Origin: Tilletiopsis washingtonensis
Lineage: Eukaryota; Basidiomycota; Exobasidiomycetes; Entylomatales
Direction: 5' to 3'
Assembly (NCBI RefSeq): GCF_003144115.1
Contig: NW_020312004.1
Location: 773,490 to 837,489, forward strand
DNA: 64,000 nt
Shown here one piece after another: positions 56,163-64,000 of this stretch (position 1 is its first letter; every line of letters begins with the position of its first letter). A program made the position numbers and the translations under genes. The notes under the pieces are model-generated. The model did no database searches and had not been told where the DNA came from. It saw only the letters and a program-made list of their open reading frames with translations.

Positions 56163-56682
56163 TGCGATGAGACGCTGGCTGCGTGCGGCCGGGCGTGGCA
56201 CGGCAGCCGCTGGCACGCTGCGGCTGTCGCACGGCGCGGCGTGGGGACCCGAGGCTGCTGTTGGCGAGGGTGAGGCGCTGCTGAATGGGCTGTGGTAGTG
56301 GTGAAGAGGGAAGCCGCTCGCGGTGATCCTCGCGTCCCTCGAGGCTCGCCTCGGCTCAACTGCAACGGCGCTGCGGCCGCGCGCTGGCCCGTGCATCTGG
56401 CGCGTGTGAAGCTCATCTTTCGCCCGGCGAGGCTCCGTACTTCCTAACCTCCGCACACCACAGCACGTCGCTGCCCGCCCAAGCTCAAGCGCGAGGCAAG
56501 TCGCTTTTCTACATCGTCCCTGGCCAGTCTGTCCTAGCACACTCACGGAGGCAGTCCGACCACGCAGCTCGCACGTTGCGTTGAGCCTCGGTGCGACGGC
56601 GACCCGGCACTCTGCCAGCTCTACGGCCTGGGGCTCGACAAGCGCGCACCACATCGGCGACACTCAAGGTGCGGCATCGATA
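56163..56682. other. Divergent intergenic region ERF4 / TMEM97-like gene
   Basis: About 520 bp between the ERF4-proximal repeat and the next start codon. It should hold both promoters. No gene recognised. Confidence 0.4.
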
Positions 56683-57641
56683 ATGGCTTCACAAGGCACG
56701 GCCCGGGCGGCGTCTGGCCTGAGGACCGGCTTGCGTCGTCCTCTCGCTTCACGGCCGCTCGACATTCTCTGGATCGCCTTTTTCGCTCTGCATCTCAGCG
56801 CCTCGCTGCTGATCGACTCGCAGGCCTTTGTGCCTCGGCGTCTGGTGCCGGCGCCGCTCTCGAGACTGTTGCAGCAGTACCTTGCGGACAGCCGCGATCC
56901 GCTCATCACGGCTGCGCTGCGTCGCGACCCGTCGTACGCCTGGTTCATCACTGCACTGGCGCTCGAGCTGTGCGTGCAGTGCCCGGCGTTTGCCGCGGGA
57001 ATCTGGGGTCTGTGGAAGGGTGAGTGCCCAAAAGCCTTGGAGGGTGGGGGGGATGGTAGAGGTAGGGCTTTTCCCAGGCAGGACAAGCGGACCGGCGGGT
57101 CGGTGCCGCAGAGCGCGTCGTGTCAGTCGGTCGCAGACGCCTGAGTGCGCTCGCAAGTGTCGATCGAATGTTCGCCGCAGTGCGATTCACGATCATCAGA
57201 AAGGCCACCGCTGGCGGGACACTGATCGCGATTCCAACATAGTCCCCAGCCTCGACTCGCAAAGCCGGAGTGGGGAAAGCTCGCAGGCTTGGAGTGGGCC
57301 GCAGCGCATGCGCTCGCACGCTGATCCGGCCCCGTGCCCACCACAGATGACGCTCGCGTCTACCCTTGGCTCATCGCATACGCCGCGCTCGGTAGGTAGG
57401 CTAGCGAACCAGACCGCCTGGACCACTCTGACGACCGCTCACAGCGACGACGACGACGCTGCAGTGCCTGGTGTCCGTCACGCTGGGCGCAGATCGGAGC
57501 GGCCTCTCTGCGGCGAACATGAGGGCGCTGCTCTCGGGCTACGTGCCGTTTGTCATTCTGCCTCTTGGCCTGGGGCTAGACATGATCCGACGGACCGCGA
57601 GGCTGCTCGAGCAGCCCAGTGTCCGCGATAAGACGCTATAG
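56683..57641 (+). CDS. TMEM97/EXPERA-domain membrane protein
   Basis: Exons 56683-57019, 57347-57391 and 57445-57641 encode 192 residues with four predicted helices. The order matches the EXPERA family (sigma-2 receptor/TMEM97, EBP-like): RPLDILWIAFFALHLSASLLID, then LVPAPLSRLLQQYLADSRDPL, a second helix with ELCVQCPAF, and YVPFVILPLGLGLDM near the end. Relatives act in sterol handling in the ER and endolysosomes. The acidic and Asp/Asn residues expected to line the ligand cavity (LLID, RDPL, ELCVQ) are kept. Intron 1 is 327 bp, long for this genome. The C-terminus is basic. Confidence 0.85.
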
Positions 57642-57819
57642 CCCGCTGCGGCAGGGGCAAGGAAGAAGAGCGTGCTGCTGTCATCTCTGCGGAGCGACAC
57701 TTCTGCAGCTGGCCCACAGGACCGCTGTCGTCAAGCGCGGCCGGTCTGACTCCAGCCCAGTCCCATGGCCAACGTGAAGCGACGATGGCAATATCATAAG
57801 TTCGTGCGTTTCGTGACGT

Positions 57820-60106
57820 CTACCTCTCCTTCTCCACCTCATCGCCGCTGCCGACATGGAACACCTCATCATCGTCGCGCACCTGCTCCCGCCCCTTGCC
57901 CTTGCCCTCTGCGCCGGTACGCAACGTCTCGTCCGAGTAGCGGCCGCGAGGCGTGACATCCTCCTCGGCAACGAGGTGCTCCAGCTCGTGATCGCCCTCG
58001 ACGTCCAGCGCGACAGATCGGCCACCTGCGCCGCGGCCCAGCATGTTCCCGGCACGTCGCGCATTGCGCCGCAGCCGCAGCAGGATGTAGGCGCCGGCAC
58101 CCACGAGGATCAGCAGGATCACGAGCGCCGCGCTGCCAGCGTCGCTGAACGGAGGCGTCAGTGATGGATTTGGGCTGGCATGACGCGTGCGCGCTCACTA
58201 GTACGCCGCCCACTTGGCCTCCTGCTTGACTTGCTCCTCCGACTTGCCGTCCACGCCGGGGATCATGGGCCGGTCGTCGGTCACGCCGCCCCCGCCGCCC
58301 ACGACGAGCATGTGGTCCGGCTCGCCGTCGAGCCGCGACGGAATGCGGCTGCTCGGGCCCGCGGCGCCGAGCAGATCCACGCCCATGAAGCGCAGCATCA
58401 TGTCGTGCGACTGCACCGGCTTGTCGAAGCCGACCATGTGCGACGCGCCGGCGACGGACACGTATGTCAGGTTCGCCGCCTCGCGCCAGTAGCCGGCGAG
58501 GGTGTTGTTGACGAACCACTCTTTCTTGACCGCATTGCTCTGCGCGGCACGTCAGTGAGAGAGGAGCAAGCGCTTGTGCGGCGACGCACCTCCCACGAGC
58601 TGGCGCCCGACCAGTGCAGGTTCCGCGGCACGCGCTCGACGCCGATGTGGTTGCAGATCAGGTCCTGGTCGCCGGCAAAGAGCATCACCTTGACGCCGCG
58701 GTCGAGGAGCTCGGGGATGTGGATCTTGGAGCTCTGCGGGTTGCGCTCGTCGCGCAGTGCCGAGCTGACGCGGTGGTTGCACTCGATCCACGCCTCGGGC
58801 TTGGCCTGCTCGTTGACGTGCAGCGCCTTGCGCACGTCGGCGCGCGCCAGGTAGTCGTACGTCGGCCGCAGTGTCGGCGGCCAGTTCATGCCGCAGTCAG
58901 GCGACGTGTCGGACAGGCGGACGTCGTAGATGTTGATGCACATGTCCTTGCCTTGCACTCTGCAGGGAATTTGAGGACGGGAGCAACCACGCAGGGACTG
59001 GCGACTTACTTTGGCGTCGTCTTGATGGTGATGTCGATGATGCTGTGCAGGATGCGGCCGCAGGCGCCGGCCTCGCGCGGGTCGCTCGATGCCTTCTTGA
59101 GGTCGTGCTGGCACTCCTCGTAGACTCGGTTGGCCTCTGTCCATTCCTGCAGCAGGCATCAGCAACCAAGTGCGCTGGCGGGGGATGCGGCGCGCACCTT
59201 GCCGCCCTTCTCCCACAGCTTCGCCTCGACCATCATCTCGATCTCGGAGCCTGCCTGTGCGCGCGGGTCGATGAACGGGTTGCCCATGACGATGCCGCGC
59301 ACGTCGAGCGGCGGCTGTGCGGCCTTGACCAGGCTCGCCGCCGTGAACGGGATGCTGCGGGCATGTCAGCGATGCGCGGGCCTCGCTCGATCTGCGAACG
59401 CACTACTGGCCAGCGCTATGGGTGCAGCATCAGCGGAGCTCTGCGGCAGGACTTCGGGGGCACACTCACTAGCTCTCGCCCGCAAGGTACGTGTCGACGC
59501 CGTTGCCCGCCGCGTACTCGGGGAAGATCTCGATGAAGCGCTGCATCGCGTACGTGACCTCTGCGCCGGCCTGCTCGAGGTTGCTTGCGTAGGCGCTCGT
59601 CGATGCGTACGAGAAGCCGGTGCCCACGGGCTGGTCGACTGGACCACAGTCAGCACGGCAGAGCGAATCGATGGGCGGTGCCTGCAGATGGGCCACTCAC
59701 GGAACAGCACATCGGCGTACTCGTTCCACGCGCCGCCCGGCGTCGTCCACTCGAGGCCGCCCTTGCGGTCCGGCCGGAAAGCGCCGATCTCCATCATGAG
59801 GCCGTCGAACGACGAGCAGCCGGGGCCGCCATTGAACCTGCAGCATATCAGCGACGTGTCCAAGGCGTCGGAGCATCACACCCACCAGATGATCAGCCGC
59901 CGCTTCTCGGCCGTGTGCCGCGCCCGCTGCAGCACAAAGTAGAGGTGCGCATCGCCCGCGGGCGTCGAGCCGCCGCCGGCCGCCGGCGCGCGCGCGGGCA
60001 GGTAGCCGGCCGACTGGAACAGCGGCGTGTAGATCGACGACGCCGGCGGCAGCAGCGGCACGCTCGGCACGAAGTACGCCGCCGCGGGCGAGAGGGGCAC
60101 GGGCAT
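57820..60106 (-). CDS. KEX1: Kex1-type serine carboxypeptidase (carboxypeptidase D)
   Basis: Exons 60106-59886, 59837-59701, 59638-59470, 59415-59404, 59354-59198, 59146-59010, 58959-58590, 58539-58199 and 58144-57820 encode 622 residues. Kex1 trims C-terminal Lys/Arg left by Kex2 in the trans-Golgi. The S10 fold shows [23 protein letters not shown], the nucleophile GESYAGQYIPF, the Asp in [10 protein letters not shown] and the His in [11 protein letters not shown]. Near the C-terminus a single TM helix ([17 protein letters not shown]) and an acidic cytosolic tail identify the Kex1 subgroup. Exon 4 is a 12 bp microexon supplying four residues beside the nucleophile. No cleavable signal is visible after the Met at 60106, so a further 5' exon may be missing. 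Confidence 0.9.
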
Positions 60107-60133
60107 GGGCGATGGGTGGAGTTTGAGGGGTGA

Positions 60134-60310
60134 AGCGTGAGATGCGGCGATGCGTCGAGCGTGGAGCGCGAGGCGTCAAGCGAGAGCGTGAGCGTCGGGC
60201 GTCAAGCGTCGGGTGTCAAGCGTGAAGCGTGAGCGTCGAGCGTGAGCGTCAGCGCCGAGCGTCAAGCGCGAAGCGTGAAGTGCGGCGAGGCGTGAAGCGC
60301 GGCGAGGCGT
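60134..60310. repeat. Degenerate GCGTGAGCG/GCGTCAAGCG array
   Basis: Just upstream of the KEX1 start, about 175 bp consist of imperfect short repeats of GCGTCAAGCG, GCGTGAAGCG and GCGTGAGCGTC. The array is not a clean tandem and keeps no reading frame. Confidence 0.75.
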
Positions 60311-61859
60311 GCGGGACCAGCGACGGCTGCGGCAGGTGCGGCGGAGTCGAGCGGCGAGTGCGGCGGGTGCTGCGCGGCGGATGGCCGGCGGGGAGAAGGA
60401 GCAGGTGGTGGAGATGGTGAAGCACGAGAACGGCGTGGGCGCAAGAAGTGCCGGCGCGCGCCGCGGTGCCTGGCTGCGGACCGTGCGCACGCGCCGCGCG
60501 CCGCCGCCGCCTGCGGAGACGCCGCGTCTCGCTCCTTCGCTTGTGTCTCGACGCTGTGCAGCCGATGCGACAAAAGCAAGCGGCTGCTGCAGCCAGCCGC
60601 GAGGATAGCATTTCTCGTGGTGCTGCGGCGAGTATAGCTAAATTCGGAGGTGCTGTGGCGAGCGCAGCGGCAGATTCAATTAAGCGCCGCAGGGAGAGGG
60701 GCGCGGGCGACGCGTCTCGTGCGGGACTTGCTGCTCCCACGCGCCTTGCCTCTCGACCCTCACCACAATGGACTTCTACTTGAGTTTGGGGGGCTACCTC
60801 GGCCGGCGAGGAGCGCCAAGCTCTAAGCCGCGGAGTAGCGCTACCGGCCGGGAGAGGCGTGGGAGCGCACTCGGAGCGGTGGTCGGAGACCGAGAGCGGA
60901 AGCTCGGTGCTGCGGTGACAAATCCGCAGACAAAGACAATACACTGGCACGGGTGAGAGTGCCGGTGTCGATCGAGGCAGCGCTGTTGTGCAGCGCTACA
61001 CCTTCGCAGCCGTGTGACGGGCAGCGGAAGCCGAGCGTGACGTCTACGAGTAGACGCGACGCGCCGAGAGGCCCAGTCGATGAAGACTGCGGCGGCTCGG
61101 GTCCAAGGAGCTACGCCGGGGCTGGCGAAGCGACTCGATCGAGATGCGACGTCGGTGCTGGCGACGCGTCTCGATAGGCGAGAGGCCTCACCGGGGCTGG
61201 TGACGGCGGCTCGCGAAGGGGGCAGAGAGGCCTCACCGGGGCTGGTGACGGCGGCTCAGCGAACAAGGGCAGACTCTGGAGAGAGCGCGCACGAGTCAAT
61301 TGCTGTGAGAGGCAATGTAAAGACAGAGGGGAGTAATTGGGTGACGTGTGCGCTCGGGGGCTGGCTCGCGTGAGTATAAGAGGGGATCGCGCCTGTCGAG
61401 GAGCGAGACAGGCGCGGTGCGTCGCGCATGGCGCAAGGAGAGACACTAGGCGCAGCCTGAGTGTTGAGAGAGGAGCCGTCAAAATCGGACGGCGAGGAGG
61501 GGCGGCCGCCGGCTCAGGGGGTGATGAGCCGGCGGCATCAAGGGGCGCACGCGAGCGCTAGGTGCGAGCGATGCCTACGTCCTGCCTGTGCTCGCAGCAT
61601 CAGGGTAGGTTTGGCAATCATCGCTGCGACACCCGCCGTGATGGAGGGGGTGATGTGAAAGGAAGAGGTCGAGGAGCCAACGCGGGATGAACCATGCGCG
61701 GCGGCGACGAAGGCGGTGATCGGTTGCTGGGCGTTGCGCAGCGGCGTGTGCGAAGGCGGTGGCGCCGGCTGTGACAAGCGTGAGCAGCGCGATCGCCCCT
61801 ACCTCTTCCAGATGACGAGACGCGGGGATCAGAGGCAAGCGGAGCGGCGAGCCAAAGAT
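60311..61859. other. Repeat-flanked gene-free stretch
   Basis: About 1.5 kb between KEX1 and the copia element. It includes a local duplication at 61181-61257 and a plus-strand TATAAGAG at about 61376. No protein or RNA gene is recognised. It may contain older transposon debris. Confidence 0.4.
61181..61257. repeat. 32-bp direct repeat, 45-bp period
   Basis: Two identical 32 bp blocks (starting AGAGGCCTCACCGGGGC) lie at 61181-61212 and 61226-61257, separated by 13 bp. A weaker partial copy is visible around 61110-61140. Confidence 0.85.
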
Positions 61860-62109
61860 TGTTGGAACAAGAACGCTCGGCGAGACGAGGCGGCGGTGAG
61901 GAGACGAGTGGCGGCGATGCGAGGCGTCGCAGGAAAGGGCGCAGTTGTCGGCGACAATGAGGCGTCGGCGCGTGCGTCCCGCAGCGGCGTCGGCACGGAC
62001 CGCAAGATCGCTCTATAGGGGCTGCGCGACAGGGGCCGGCGAGCGACGGCAACGAAGCCGTGGCGTCGCACGGACTCTGCGATGTGAGGCGCGCGCAGCC
62101 CTGATCACA
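61860..62109 (-). repeat. Putative 3' LTR of the copia element
   Basis: Read on the minus strand, the purine-rich AGTGGGAGAAT just after the pol gene looks like a copia polypurine tract. The sequence after it starts TGTGATCA at 62109. A TG...CA unit can be closed at TTCCAACA ending at 61860, giving about 250 bp. A CTATAGAG box lies near its start (about 62015). The start is better supported than the end, because the matching 5' LTR lies outside the window. Confidence 0.35.
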
Positions 62110-62424
62110 ATTCTCCCACTCAATCGAGTGGTCGGGGTGTCGAGGCCAATGTCAAAGACGAAGATCGAGGTTGGCGACGACGGCGACGAGGGAGAGAAGC
62201 CCCGGATGGAGACGGCTCAAGGAGGCAAAGCAAAGCGACGACGGTGACAAGGAGGAGCGGCAGAGGACGGAGAGGCCGTTCCAGACGGCAAGGAGAGTGC
62301 GGCGAGAGGCATGCGGCGTCGAAGATCACTTGCTGCAGCGGCAAAGAAGCAAAAGGAGTGTGATGTTGCGAGGAGTGATGTTCGGCGATGACGGGGCGGA
62401 CAGTGAGGAGAGAGGAGAGGAGTG
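62110..62424 (-). other. 3' untranslated part of the copia element
   Basis: About 315 bp between the pol stop codon at 62425 and the proposed LTR start. It ends in the purine-rich tract. No gene within it. Confidence 0.4.
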
Positions 62425-64000
62425 CTACGCCTCGGGCGCGCTGGCACGGCGATCGATGATAAGGAGCTGGCAAACGCTCTCGGCGAATCGCTTCTGGTCC
62501 GACTGCTTTGTCAGGACGTCAGCAGCGTTGTCAGCAGTCGCAACTTGGTGGAGCACTATCTCCTTGCGCGCGACAAGCTCGCGGACAAAGTGGACCTTGA
62601 CGTCGAAGTGCTTGGTCCGACTGTGGAACGCGGGGTCGTTGGCAATTTTGTGCGCCGCCTCGTTGTCGCCCATGATGATCGGGGCGCCAAACGAGTGCGA
62701 GAGACCGAGGAACTGGACGACGTCGGCGAGAAACTTGACTTCTCTCGCGGCCTTGCACAGGGCAACATACTCGGCCTCGGCCGTCGACAGCGCCGTGAGC
62801 GACTGGAGCTTAGAGCGCCAGGAGACAGCGCCGCCGTTGATGAAGACGACGTAGCCCAAGATGGACTTGGCGCTTGGGTTGCTTGCGGCGGCAAAGTCGC
62901 TGTCGGAATGCGCGAGGATCTTCTTGACGCCGTGGCCTGGCTGCTTGCCGCCATACTCAATGCCGTAGCCGATCGTGCCGACCACGTAGCGCAGCACACC
63001 CTTGAGCAGTCGGATGTGCGACTGAGTGGGCTGTTGCGTGAATCGAGCAAGCTTCGATAAAGCGTAGCACACGTCGGGTCGCGTGCACTGCCCGAGCCAG
63101 TTTAGGGCTCCAAGCAGTGACGCGAACTTGTGCCGTTTGGCCGGCGTGGCTTCGCCTTCCTTGGCGACATTGCAAGAGACGAGGCGGTCTTGAGTGGCAA
63201 CGATGGGCGTCGTCTTGCGCTTGCCCTTGTCCCGAGCAAAGCCAAACCGCTTCTGGAGCGCTTCGACGTAGGCGCGCTGCGAGATGCGGATGTGCGGCAA
63301 GCCGTTGACGACAGACTGCTCGATGTGGAGCCCCAGCATCCAATTCAGCGCACCGCCTTGAGCGGCCTTGAAGCGGGCGCAGAGATCGGTGATGGCGGAC
63401 TCTTGATCCTCCTTGCGCCGTGCTCCGATGGCGAGATCGTCGACGTAGACAACGAGGATAGTGAGATCGGCATCGGACGACGAGGGAGTGGGTCGGCGTG
63501 CGTACACGCACGGCTCCTTGTGTTCCATTCACGGCCGGCCTGTTTGAGGCCGTACAGCGAGCGGCAAAGGCGAAGAACGCAGCCGTCGGCGACCGGGAAT
63601 CCGGGGATCGGAGCCATGAAGACCTCGTGCTCGAGGTCGCCGTTGAGGTATGCGGAGTTGTAATCGAGCTGCTGCCAGGTGAAGCCGTAAAGCGCTCCGA
63701 TGGCGAGCGCAAACCAAAGCGAGTCGAGACGCGCCACTGGGGCGAAAGTCGCCTCGTAGTCGAGGCCCTCCGTCTGCGTGAACCCCTTGGCCACGAGTCG
63801 GGCCTTGTACTTGAGCACTCGGCCCGCCAAGTCGAGCTTAAGCTTATAGACCCAACGGCTGCCGACAATGTTTGTGCCCGGTGGACGGGGCACAACCTCG
63901 AAGGTGCCGTGGGCCACGAGCGACTCGTACTCGCGCGCCATCGCCTTCTCCCACTCGGACCAGTTGGGCCGCTGCCGAGCCTCGGCGAGGTGCTGGGGCT
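62425..64000 (-). mobile_element. Ty1/copia LTR retrotransposon pol, reverse transcriptase and RNase H, frameshifted
   Basis: Two minus-strand frames together cover the 3' half of a copia pol. From the right edge to about 63530, the reverse-transcriptase start is present (NWSEWEKAMAREYESL, SRWVYKLKLD, ARLVAKGFTQTEGLDY, LYGLKQAGREW). The next frame (63528-62425) has PCVYAR, the catalytic VVYVDD, PYRS-like ALNWLGQCTRPD and the RNase H block with SLSTAEAEY-like TALSTAEAEYVAL and ADVLTK. The junction near 63525 changes frame and lacks about 20 residues that copia proteins normally have there, so this copy is defective. Gag, protease and integrase would lie beyond 64000. Codon use is less extreme than in neighbouring genes. 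Confidence 0.92.

Noticed and set aside
61370-61385. Plus-strand TATAAGAG as an LTR promoter
   Set aside because: The copia element is on the minus strand, and no second LTR or reading frame in the plus direction follows this box, so I leave it unassigned.

Overview
The window is a gene-dense stretch of a GC-rich fungal nuclear genome, most likely a basidiomycete and plausibly Ustilaginomycotina. Genes are split by many 45-100 bp introns with GTGAGT or GTGCGT donors, CTGAC-like branch sites and CAG acceptors. Intergenic gaps are short, there is no operon logic, and the protein set is the ordinary eukaryotic core. I read 23 protein-coding loci, nearly all intron-split. Exon joins were chosen so that phase and conserved protein motifs agree, and every spliced length divides by three.

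Left part (1-20 kb): a PRM10/ThrE-type membrane transporter (-), TFIIH subunit TFB5 (+), urease accessory GTPase UreG (-), a vacuolar amino-acid type MFS carrier (-) divergent from a Zn2Cys6 transcription factor (+), arginyl-tRNA-protein transferase ATE1 (-), an Elongator subunit 2 gene that carries a complete phosphopantetheine adenylyltransferase inside it (+), and the RING-box protein RBX1 (-).

Middle part (20-45 kb): GPI13 (+, a single exon), the DEAH splicing helicase PRP2 (+), a Baeyer-Villiger/FMO-like flavoprotein (+, 13 exons), acetolactate synthase small subunit ILV6 (+), 3-ketosphinganine reductase TSC10 (-), exonuclease EXO1 (+), an EB1 protein (-), a double AN1 zinc-finger protein (-) and glutathione reductase GLR1 (+).

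Right part (45-64 kb): the lipin phosphatase PAH1 (-), a nucleolar Utp8/NOL11-like protein (-, tentative), the Ras palmitoyltransferase subunit ERF4 (-), a TMEM97/EXPERA membrane protein (+), the KEX1 carboxypeptidase (-), a repeat-rich gene-free stretch, and the 3' half of a broken Ty1/copia element on the minus strand that runs off the right edge.

The most striking observation is the ELP2 gene. The Elp2 WD40 chain is interrupted, in frame, by a full fungal-type PPAT (a CoA biosynthesis enzyme) and then resumes at the expected conserved Elp2 segment. Elongator's catalytic subunit Elp3 uses acetyl-CoA, so the fusion could place a CoA-pathway enzyme on the machine that consumes acetyl-CoA. That functional link is inference; the fused reading frame is seen directly.
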